The position numbers were made by a program, and so were the translations under genes. 12,698 nucleotides of DNA from Pseudomonadota bacterium. GTDB taxonomy: Bacteria > Pseudomonadota > Gammaproteobacteria > Burkholderiales > Burkholderiaceae_C. Positions 6,732-12,698 of this stretch are shown piece by piece; position 1 is the stretch's first letter, and every line of letters starts with the position of its first letter. The DNA lies in contig JAEWVY010000413.1 in NCBI GenBank assembly GCA_023396625.1, forward strand, positions 1 to 12,698, in the 5' to 3' direction. The notes beneath the pieces are model-generated. The model did not search any database. It worked only from the letters and a program-made list of their open reading frames with translations, and had not been told where the DNA came from.

Positions 6732-8090
6732 GTGAAACCCATTCAAGTCGGTTTATTGGGCATCGGCACCGTAGGCAGCGGCACGTTCAACGTACTCAGG
6801 CGCAACCAGGAGGAGATCCAGCGCCGGGCCGGGCGTGGTATCGAGATCACCATGGTGGCAGACCTGGACGTGGCGCGGGCGCAGGCCATCGTCGGTCCGG
6901 ACGTGAAGGTGGTCAATGACGCCCGCGCCGTGATCGCCAATCCGGACATCGACATCGTGATCGAACTGATCGGCGGCTACGGCATTGCCAGGGCACTGGT
7001 GCTGGAGGCCATCGCGGCGGGCAAGCATGTGGTGACCGCCAACAAGGCGCTGCTGGCCGTGCATGGCACCGAAATTTTCGCGGCGGCGTCGGCCAGGGGG
7101 GTGATGGTCGCGTTCGAGGCGGCGGTGGCTGGCGGCATTCCGATCATCAAGGCGCTGCGCGAGGGCCTGACGGCCAACCGCATCCAGTGGATCGCCGGCA
7201 TCATTAACGGAACCACCAACTTCATCCTGTCCGAGATGCGCGACAAGGGAATGGACTTCGATGTCGTGCTGAAGGAGGCACAACGCCTGGGTTACGCCGA
7301 GGCGGACCCCACCTTTGACATCGAGGGCGTGGATGCGGCGCACAAGGCCACCCTCATGTCGGCCATCGCCTTCGGTATTCCGGTGCAGTTCGACAAAGCC
7401 TATGTCGAGGGCATCACGAAGCTCGGCGCCGCGGACATCAGGTACGCCGAGCAGCTGGGCTACCGCATCAAACTGCTGGGCGTCACCAAACGCACCGACA
7501 AAGGCATTGAGCTGCGCGTGCATCCGAGCCTGGTGCCCGCCAAGCGCCTGATCGCCAACGTCGAGGGCGCGATGAACGCCGTCATGGTGCAGGGCGACGC
7601 CGTGGGCACCACGTTGTACTATGGCAAGGGCGCAGGGGCCGAGCCCACGGCCAGCGCCGTGATCGCCGACTTGGTGGACATCACCCGGCTGCACACGGTG
7701 GATCCGCTCAACCGCGTGCCGCACCTGGCCTTTCAGCCGCACACGCTCGATCAGGCCATGAATGACCTGCCCGTGTTGCCCATGAGCGAAGTCGTGACCA
7801 GCTACTACCTGCGCCTGCGGGTGGCCGACGAGGCGGGCGTGCTGGCCAAAGTGACCGGCATCGTCGCGAGCGCGGGCATCAGCATCGACGCGGTGCTGCA
7901 GCGCGAGGCCGACGAGGTGGGGGGCGAGGGCAACGTGCCGGATGGCACACAGAGCGTGCCGCAGACCGATCTCATCATCCTCACGCACGACACACGAGAA
8001 GGCACGATGAACGCCACGCTGGCCGAGCTGCAGGCACTGCCGTCTGTGCTCGCGCCGATCACCCGCATCCGCAAGGAAGAGCTGAACTGA
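6732..8090 (+). CDS. hom: Homoserine dehydrogenase with C-terminal ACT domain
   Basis: The enzyme reduces aspartate semialdehyde to homoserine with NAD(P)H, the branch point to threonine and methionine. The 452-residue product has the nucleotide-binding loop GIGTVGSG (10-17), TANKALL (102-108, Lys105), and the catalytic region YAEADPTFDIEGVDAAHK (188-205, with Asp196 and Lys205). The ACT domain lies at about 358-445 and is the usual site of feedback control by threonine. It is the monofunctional form, without a fused aspartokinase. Within the ACT domain, residues ~399-410 look like a small insertion flanked by a 7-base direct repeat. The start is uncertain: GTG 6732 is preferred for its ribosome site and family fit, with ATG 6702 or 6714 possible. 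The stop shares one base with the thrC start, so translation is coupled. Confidence 0.95.
   Translation: MKPIQVGLLGIGTVGSGTFNVLRRNQEEIQRRAGRGIEITMVADLDVARAQAIVGPDVKVVNDARAVIANPDIDIVIELIGGYGIARALVLEAIAAGKHVVTANKALLAVHGTEIFAAASARGVMVAFEAAVAGGIPIIKALREGLTANRIQWIAGIINGTTNFILSEMRDKGMDFDVVLKEAQRLGYAEADPTFDIEGVDAAHKATLMSAIAFGIPVQFDKAYVEGITKLGAADIRYAEQLGYRIKLLGVTKRTDKGIELRVHPSLVPAKRLIANVEGAMNAVMVQGDAVGTTLYYGKGAGAEPTASAVIADLVDITRLHTVDPLNRVPHLAFQPHTLDQAMNDLPVLPMSEVVTSYYLRLRVADEAGVLAKVTGIVASAGISIDAVLQREADEVGGEGNVPDGTQSVPQTDLIILTHDTREGTMNATLAELQALPSVLAPITRIRKEELN
7934..7961 (+). repeat. Short direct repeat flanking an in-frame insertion in hom
   Basis: CGTGCCG occurs at 7934-7940 and again at 7955-7961, exactly 21 bases (seven codons) apart. 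A GTGCC/GGCAC hairpin (7935-7948) lies across the first copy. The segment encodes NVPDGTQSVP in a loop of the ACT domain that is normally short. It looks like a slippage duplication or small insertion that preserved the frame. Confidence 0.45.
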
Positions 8091-9598
8091 TGCTGTATCT
8101 CTCGACGCGCGGCGATTCCCGCCGCAGACGCTTTTGCGAAATCCTGCTCGAAGGCCTGGCGCCCGACGGCGGCCTGTACCTGCCCGAAGCCTATCCTCAG
8201 GTGGACGAAGTCACGCTCGCGAAGTGGCGCGCCATCTACGCGGACCAGGGTTACGCAGCCTTGGCGTTCGAGGTGCTGTCGCTCTATATCGACGATATCC
8301 CGGCGGCCGACCTGAGGGCGATCTGTGCCAGGACCTACACCGAGGCGGTCTTCGGCACGAAGGAGATCGTGCCGCTGAAACCGCTGGAAGACGGTTTCTA
8401 CCTCGAAGCCCTGTCGAACGGCCCGACCCTGGCCTTCAAGGACATGGCGATGCAACTGCTGGGCCACCTGTTCGAGTACGAGCTGGGCCGCCGCGGCGAA
8501 GAGCTCAACATCCTGGGCGCCACCAGCGGCGACACCGGCAGCGCCGCCGAATACGCCATGCGCGGCAAGAAGGGCGTGCGGGTCTTCATGACCAGCCCGC
8601 ACGGGCGCATGAGCCCGTTCCAGCAGGCGCAGATGTTCAGCCTGATGGACGAGAACATCCACAACCTTGCCATCGAAGGTGTGTTCGACGACTGTCAGGA
8701 CATCGTCAAGGCCGTGTCCAACGACCTGGAGTTCAAGCGCAAGTACAAGATCGGCACCGTCAACTCCATCAACTGGGCGCGGCTGCTGGCGCAGGTGGTG
8801 TACTACTTCGCCGGCTACTTCGAGGCCACGAGTCAAGCCCCCACGCTCGGCACTGACGTGTCCTCGCTGCCCCCCGAGGGGACTCTTTCGCCTAGGGGCG
8901 GCCCGTCGGCGAAAGGCAACGCCAAGAAGGTCAGCTTCACTGTGCCCAGCGGCAACTTCGGCAACGTCTGCGCGGGCCACGTGGCGCGCATGATGGGGCT
9001 GCCCATCGAGCGACTGGTGGTGGCCACGAACGAGAACGACGTGCTGGACGAGTTCTTCCGCACGGGCGTGTACCGGGTGCGCGGCAGCGCCGACACGCAC
9101 GAGACCTCCAGCCCGTCCATGGACATTTCCAAGGCCAGCAACTTCGAGCGTTTCGTGTTCGATCTGCTGGGCCGCGACGGCGCTCGTGTCAAGGCGCTGT
9201 TCGGCGATACCCTCGCTCGCGACGGACGCTTCGACCTGAGCGCCGATCCCGCCTTCCAAGACGCCGCCGCGCGCTACGGTTTTGTCAGTGGCAAGAGTAC
9301 CCATGCGGATCGTCTGGCCACCATCAAGGACACGTTCGAACGCTTTGGCGTGATGATCGACACTCACACGGCCGATGGCGTGAAAGTCGCGCGCGAGCAT
9401 CGAACTCCCGGTGTGCCCATGGTCGTGTTGGAGACGGCGCTGCCGATCAAGTTTGCTGGAGCCATCGTCGAGGCGCTGGGTCGCGAGCCCGACCGTCCCG
9501 CCAGATTCGAAGGCATCGAGGCGCTGCCCAGACGGGTCCTGGTGATGGCTGCCGACGCCGAGGCGGTCAAACGCCTGATCGCGGAAAAATGCAGTTGA
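8090..9598 (+). CDS. thrC: Threonine synthase with an internal repeat-derived insertion
   Basis: The PLP enzyme converts O-phosphohomoserine to threonine. The product is 502 residues. The PLP lysine is Lys117 (GPTLAFKDMAMQ), GATSGDTG (143-150) and SGNFGN (287-292) bind the cofactor phosphate region, and the N-terminal STRGDS..FCEILLEGLAPDGGLYLPE is typical of the bacterial class. Residues about 249-278 (QAPTLGTD through SAKGNA) are rich in Gly, Pro and Ser. They fall in the linker just before the conserved VSFTVPSGNFGN, where E. coli ThrC has only a short loop, so they are probably an insertion. The underlying DNA is a GC palindrome (see the repeat entry). All active-site motifs are intact, so the enzyme is likely functional. 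The ATG at 8090 overlaps the hom stop by one base. thrB is not in the window. Confidence 0.95.
   Translation: MLYLSTRGDSRRRRFCEILLEGLAPDGGLYLPEAYPQVDEVTLAKWRAIYADQGYAALAFEVLSLYIDDIPAADLRAICARTYTEAVFGTKEIVPLKPLEDGFYLEALSNGPTLAFKDMAMQLLGHLFEYELGRRGEELNILGATSGDTGSAAEYAMRGKKGVRVFMTSPHGRMSPFQQAQMFSLMDENIHNLAIEGVFDDCQDIVKAVSNDLEFKRKYKIGTVNSINWARLLAQVVYYFAGYFEATSQAPTLGTDVSSLPPEGTLSPRGGPSAKGNAKKVSFTVPSGNFGNVCAGHVARMMGLPIERLVVATNENDVLDEFFRTGVYRVRGSADTHETSSPSMDISKASNFERFVFDLLGRDGARVKALFGDTLARDGRFDLSADPAFQDAAARYGFVSGKSTHADRLATIKDTFERFGVMIDTHTADGVKVAREHRTPGVPMVVLETALPIKFAGAIVEALGREPDRPARFEGIEALPRRVLVMAADAEAVKRLIAEKCS
8834..8923 (+). repeat. GC-palindromic repeat-like insertion inside thrC
   Basis: This stretch of about 90 bases carries a palindromic core: GCTGCCCC (8866-8873) pairs with GGGGCGGC (8895-8902) around a loop starting CCGAGGGG. 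It begins near CAAGCCCCCACGCTCG (8834-8849). From memory, this layout resembles short intergenic repeats common in Comamonadaceae genomes; I could not check copy number. It is open in the thrC frame and encodes the extra linker of about 30 residues. No clear target-site duplication is seen at its edges, so the exact borders are approximate. Confidence 0.6.
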
Positions 9599-9607
9599 AA
9601 TTCCGGT

Positions 9608-9659
9608 TTTCCAGCGTCGGTAATAGATAGTATGCTATTAGTTATGTAGCATTTAGGGG
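9608..9659 (+). promoter_or_regulatory. Promoter and operator-like region before mobB
   Basis: The 66-base gap after thrC is much richer in A+T than its surroundings. TTTCCA (9608-9613) and TATGCT (9631-9636) are 17 bases apart, each four of six from the sigma-70 consensus. A perfect inverted repeat, ATGCTA (9632-9637) and TAGCAT (9647-9652) with a 9-base spacer, overlaps the -10 and the likely transcription start, as an operator would. TAGGGG (9654-9659) is a suitable ribosome site five bases before the mobB ATG. A molybdate-responsive regulator is a reasonable guess from context, but the sequence does not match the E. coli ModE site clearly. Confidence 0.5.
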
Positions 9660-9664
9660 TCACG

Positions 9665-10198
9665 ATGAATGTGGTGGGTTTCGCGGGTTATTCCGGCACG
9701 GGCAAAACGACGCTGGTGGAGAAGCTCATTCCCGCGTTGAGACGGCGGGGGCTGCGCGTGTCGGTGGTCAAGCACGCGCACCACGGTTTCGATATCGACC
9801 ACGCGGGCAAGGACACCTATCGCCACCGCCAGGCCGGCGCGTTCGAGGTGGTGGTCGCTTCCAGCCGGCGGTTGGCGCTGATGCGCGAGTTCGAACAGGA
9901 GGCCACGCTGAGCGTGCACCATCTGATCGCCGAGCTCTACGAGGGGGTGGACTGGGTGCTGGTGGAGGGGTTCCGGGACAGCGACCTGCTCAAGATCGAG
10001 GTCTGGCGCGCGGCATCGGGCAAGCCCGTGCGCTATCCCGATGATGACTTTGTTGTCGCCGTGGCGACGGATGACCGCGGCGCCTTGCCCGTGCCGACAG
10101 GCCTGCCCACGCTGGATCTGAACGATGCCGATGCGGTGGCAAACTGGTTGGTCGACAATCAGGGTCGGTTCGACTACCAGTCCGAGAAGTACGTATGA
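9665..10198 (+). CDS. mobB: Molybdopterin-guanine dinucleotide biosynthesis adaptor MobB
   Basis: MobB is a GTP-binding P-loop protein that assists MobA in attaching GMP to molybdopterin. The 177-residue product has Walker A GYSGTGKTT (8-16), the conserved KHAHHGFDIDHAGKDTYRHRQAGA block (36-59), and the LVEGFRDSDLLKIEVWR segment that supplies the Walker B-like strand and downstream family motif. Length matches the family. The start ATG has TAGGGG five bases ahead. Its stop overlaps the moeA start as ATGA, so the two are translationally coupled. mobA is not in the window. MobB is dispensable in E. coli, so its role here is supportive. Confidence 0.95.
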   Translation: MNVVGFAGYSGTGKTTLVEKLIPALRRRGLRVSVVKHAHHGFDIDHAGKDTYRHRQAGAFEVVVASSRRLALMREFEQEATLSVHHLIAELYEGVDWVLVEGFRDSDLLKIEVWRAASGKPVRYPDDDFVVAVATDDRGALPVPTGLPTLDLNDADAVANWLVDNQGRFDYQSEKYV

Positions 10199-11496
10199 AC
10201 GCTCACGCCCACACCGCGGCCCCGGTGCCGCCCGCCAGTCGTCCTCCATTGATGCCCCTGGACGAGGCGCTCGCCCGCCTCCTGGGCACGGTGACGCCGT
10301 TGGCGGCGGTGGACACGGTGAGCACCTTCGAAGCCGACGGGCGCGTGCTTGCGGAAGATCTGGTGTCCCCTCTGCAGGTGCCGGCACAGGACAACAGTTC
10401 GATGGACGGTTACGCCGTGCGTGCTGCCGACGTGACGCACGCTGGCGTGGTGCTGCGCGTCTCCCAACGCATTGCCGCGGGTGGTGTGGGGCATGTGCTG
10501 GAGCCTGGCACGGCGGCGCGCATCTTTACCGGCGCGCCCCTGCCCGACGGTGCGGATGCCGTGGTCATGCAGGAGGACACGGAGGCGGTGGGCGGTGATG
10601 TGCACGCGGTACGCCTCCATGTCATCCCCGCGGCAGGGCAGTGGATTCGCCGCGCGGGTGACGACGTGCGGCAGGGCGCGGTGATGCTTGCGCGCGGCGC
10701 GCGGCTGACGCCGGCAGCGCTGGGGCTGGCGGCGAGCATGGGCATGAGTCACTTGCGTGTCGCAACCCGACCCCGCGTGGCCTTGTTCTCTACCGGCGAT
10801 GAACTGGTCATGCCCGGCGAGGTTTCCCCGCTGGACATGCCCCCGGGGGCCATCTACAACGCCAATCGCTTTTTCCTGCGCGCCCTGCTGCATCGGCTGG
10901 GCTGCGAGGTCAGCGATCTGGGCATCGTGCCCGACCGCCGCGATGCCACGGTCGCCGCGCTCAAGACCGCGGCAGACCATCACGACCTGATTCTCACCAG
11001 CGGTGGTGTCTCGGTGGGCGAGGAAGACCATGTCAAGCCTGCCGTGCAGCAGCTGGGCGCGCTGGACCTGTGGCAAATCGCCATCAAGCCTGGAAAGCCG
11101 TTTGCGCATGGGTGGGTGCGGCGTGATGCCGGCGTCGGGACCGATAGGCTGGGCGACTGCCACTTCATCGGTCTGCCTGGCAATCCGGTATCGAGCTTCG
11201 TCACCTTCCTGCTGCTGGTGCGTCCATTTTTGCTCGCGCTCCAGGGTGCGCATGAAACTTTACCAAAATCTATAGCACTACCCGCCCATTTCACGCTGGA
11301 AAAAGGCGATAAACGGCGTGAATTCCTGCGTGTCCAGCGCGACGCGACGGGAGGGCTTGCCCTCTTTCCCAACCAGAGTTCGAGCGTGCTCACCTCGATG
11401 GTCTGGGGCGACGGCGTGGTGGACAACCCGCCCGGCAACGCGATTGCCTATGGGCAGGCGGTGTCCTTCATCCCGTTCTCGGAGTGGCTCTCGTGA
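10195..11496 (+). CDS. moeA: Molybdopterin molybdenumtransferase MoeA
   Basis: MoeA inserts molybdate into adenylated molybdopterin to form the active molybdenum cofactor. The 433-residue product shows the family motifs in order: DNSSMDGYAV (66-75), the FTGAPLP turn (111-117), STGDELV (199-205), the molybdopterin-binding TSGGVSVGEEDHVK (268-281), KPGKPFAHG (298-306), GLPGNPVSS (326-334) and the C-terminal NQSSSVLTSMVWGDG (393-407). Residues 1-20 are Pro/Ala-rich and variable. The ATG overlaps the mobB stop by four bases, and the stop overlaps the moaD GTG in the same way. A short AT-rich patch at 11250-11312 (residues about 353-372) contrasts with the rest of the gene but lies between conserved motifs and does not disturb the frame. 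Confidence 0.97.
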   Translation: MNAHAHTAAPVPPASRPPLMPLDEALARLLGTVTPLAAVDTVSTFEADGRVLAEDLVSPLQVPAQDNSSMDGYAVRAADVTHAGVVLRVSQRIAAGGVGHVLEPGTAARIFTGAPLPDGADAVVMQEDTEAVGGDVHAVRLHVIPAAGQWIRRAGDDVRQGAVMLARGARLTPAALGLAASMGMSHLRVATRPRVALFSTGDELVMPGEVSPLDMPPGAIYNANRFFLRALLHRLGCEVSDLGIVPDRRDATVAALKTAADHHDLILTSGGVSVGEEDHVKPAVQQLGALDLWQIAIKPGKPFAHGWVRRDAGVGTDRLGDCHFIGLPGNPVSSFVTFLLLVRPFLLALQGAHETLPKSIALPAHFTLEKGDKRREFLRVQRDATGGLALFPNQSSSVLTSMVWGDGVVDNPPGNAIAYGQAVSFIPFSEWLS

Positions 11497-11744
11497 AAGT
11501 GACTGTGCGTTATTTCGCTTCGATCCGCGAAGCGCTGGCCGTTGGCGCAGAGGTGTTGGAGACTGGCGCGCCGACGCTCGGGGCCCTGCGCGACGAACTG
11601 ATCGCGCGTGGCGGCGCCTATGCCGAAGCGCTCGCACGCGGCAAGGCGGTGCGCACGGCGCTCGACCAGATCATGAGCGACGAGTCGGCCGCCCTGGAGG
11701 ACGGGGCGGAAGTGGCGTTCTTTCCCCCGGTCACCGGCGGCTAG
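11493..11744 (+). CDS. moaD: Molybdopterin synthase small subunit MoaD
   Basis: MoaD is the ubiquitin-like sulphur carrier that donates sulphur, held as a C-terminal thiocarboxylate, to convert cyclic pyranopterin monophosphate to molybdopterin together with MoaE. The 83-residue product starts VKVTVRYFASIRE (initiator GTG) and ends FFPPVTGG, with the essential terminal Gly-Gly exactly at the C-terminus. The start is GTG at 11493, overlapping the moeA stop as GTGA with GGAG eight bases ahead; a GTG three codons earlier is possible. The partner gene moaE, commonly the next gene in related bacteria, is absent: the stop TAG shares CTAG with the stop of the convergent dapA-like gene. Confidence 0.95.
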   Translation: MKVTVRYFASIREALAVGAEVLETGAPTLGALRDELIARGGAYAEALARGKAVRTALDQIMSDESAALEDGAEVAFFPPVTGG

Positions 11745-12634
11745 GCGCTGTCTCCATCGGAGGTTTCGAGGGATCGGCTCCGCGCGACGAGGCGTTGCGT
11801 CAGTTGGTGCGTGGCGGGCATCATCGGCGCCCGCAATTCGTTGCGGATCAGTCCTTCGTGCGCGAGCAGCGCCTTGACCGGCCCCGGATTCGGTTCGGCA
11901 AACAGCATTTCGATCAGTTGAGGTAGCGGTCGCCAGTCGTTTCGGGCCTGAGCGAGGTCGTTGTGCTGAAGTCGCTCCAGCACGCGCACGAAGCGATCGG
12001 TGTGCACGTGGGCGCTGGCAGCAATCGCTCCGCTGCCACCCAGGGCCACGGTGCTGAAGATCTGCGCGTCCTCTCCGGCCAGCACCTGCATCCGGCCGTC
12101 GGCAATCAGCGCCTGGGTCTTGGCCGCGTCGCCCCCACAGTCTTTGATGGCGCGAATGCGCGGATGCCGGCTCAGTTCCAGCAGGGTCTGCAGGCTCAGC
12201 GTGACACCCGTGCGGTACGGAATGTCATAGACGATCAAGGGGTGCGGGCTGGCGTCGGCAATGGCCCGGAACCAGTGCCCAACCCCGCTGGGGTCGGGGC
12301 GGATGTAGTGGGGCGGGGGCACCAGCAGGCCGGCCAGATCCCGGCTCGCCAGTATTTCGACCCAGGCCAGGGTGTGAGGCAGGTGGTAGCCGGACAGGCC
12401 CATCACGATGGGCAGGCCCTGCGCCGCCTGCGTCACGGTATCGAGCACGGCGAGTTGCTCCGCCTCGTCCAGGGCCGCGGCTTCGCCGGTGGAGCCGCAC
12501 ACTACGAAGCCGGCGATCCCGGCCGGACGCAGGTGCCGGACCAGGCCGGCCAACGCCGGATGGTCCACCGCACCGTCACGAAACGGTGTGACCAGAGGGA
12601 CCCAGAGTCCCGAAAACGTATTGGAAGCTTGCAC
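11741..12634 (-). CDS. dapA: DapA-family lyase (4-hydroxy-tetrahydrodipicolinate synthase-like)
   Basis: Family members are TIM-barrel class I aldolases; DapA condenses pyruvate with aspartate semialdehyde in lysine synthesis. In this 297-residue protein the Schiff-base lysine is Lys164 (IRAIKDCGG), the catalytic tyrosines correspond to Tyr110 and Tyr136 (VYDIP), and Arg141 (YRTG) fits the arginine that binds the aspartate semialdehyde carboxylate. These favour a true DapA activity over the sugar-acid lyases of the family. The GTGES-like loop reads CGSTGE, with Ser48 where E. coli has Thr44. The GTG start at 12634 has AAGGGA eight bases ahead. The gene is convergent with moaD and their stops interlock. 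The aspartate semialdehyde link to hom is suggestive only. It could be a second copy of dapA, so the symbol is tentative. Confidence 0.85.
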   Translation of the reverse strand: MQASNTFSGLWVPLVTPFRDGAVDHPALAGLVRHLRPAGIAGFVVCGSTGEAAALDEAEQLAVLDTVTQAAQGLPIVMGLSGYHLPHTLAWVEILASRDLAGLLVPPPHYIRPDPSGVGHWFRAIADASPHPLIVYDIPYRTGVTLSLQTLLELSRHPRIRAIKDCGGDAAKTQALIADGRMQVLAGEDAQIFSTVALGGSGAIAASAHVHTDRFVRVLERLQHNDLAQARNDWRPLPQLIEMLFAEPNPGPVKALLAHEGLIRNELRAPMMPATHQLTQRLVARSRSLETSDGDSA

Positions 12635-12659
12635 GCCATATTCCCTTCAACAAGTTGAC

Positions 12660-12676
12660 CGATGGATGAACCATCG
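12660..12676. promoter_or_regulatory. Perfect inverted repeat upstream of the dapA-like gene
   Basis: CGATGG and CCATCG are separated by five bases (ATGAA on the + strand), about 26 bases upstream of the GTG start. The position suits an operator or 5' leader hairpin. The regulator is not recognisable from the sequence, and the promoter itself may lie partly beyond the window edge. Confidence 0.35.
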
Positions 12677-12698
12677 TCAGATGCGCGCGGGAAATCCG

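Noticed and set aside
7805..9400. Long - strand open frame opposite thrC and the end of hom
   Set aside because: The sense strand encodes ThrC and Hom with all motifs. The antisense product is His/Val/Gln-rich without any family signature, and GC-rich third positions explain the absence of stops.
11963..12658. + strand open frame opposite the dapA-like gene
   Set aside because: Antisense to a gene with intact catalytic residues; composition is that of a frame shadow.

Overview
The window reads as a piece of a high-GC betaproteobacterial chromosome, most likely Burkholderiales and probably close to Comamonadaceae. The basis is the style of the proteins (an AlaA-type aminotransferase, a homoserine dehydrogenase with an ACT domain, a PIN-PhoH ATPase), the alaA / hom / thrC / mobB-moeA-moaD gene order, and a GC-palindromic repeat of the kind I recall from that family. 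No database search was run, so the placement is an inference. I see almost entirely housekeeping genes, with no prophage, IS element, CRISPR array, tRNA or rRNA.

Left part (1-4400): the 3' portion of dnaB (replicative helicase, + strand) enters from the left edge and converges on a PIN-PhoH family ATPase gene on the - strand. Next on the - strand come a Bcp/PrxQ peroxiredoxin, which has a clear intrinsic terminator behind it, and a small Mth938/Xcc1710-like domain protein.

Middle (4440-9598, all +): alaA, a secreted DUF1176 protein, hom and thrC are packed with overlaps or very short gaps and look like one transcription unit. AlaA makes alanine from pyruvate and glutamate. Hom and ThrC draw aspartate semialdehyde and homoserine phosphate towards threonine. 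The kinase step (thrB) is not here. thrC carries an in-frame insertion of about 30 codons that looks like a palindromic GC repeat element embedded in the coding sequence. hom has a small repeat-flanked insertion in its ACT domain.

Right part (9599-11744, all +): after a short AT-rich promoter-like gap with an inverted repeat come mobB, moeA and moaD, joined by 4-base start/stop overlaps. They serve molybdopterin synthesis, molybdate insertion and guanylation. The usual partner moaE does not follow moaD. Instead a DapA-family lyase gene (11741-12634, - strand) runs into moaD from the other side, and the two stop codons share one CTAG. A perfect inverted repeat lies upstream of this dapA-like gene at the right edge.

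The most unusual things here are small-scale: the repeat inside thrC, the interlocked moaD/dapA stops with moaE absent, and the operator-like inverted repeats before mobB and dapA. I found no convincing new multi-gene system.
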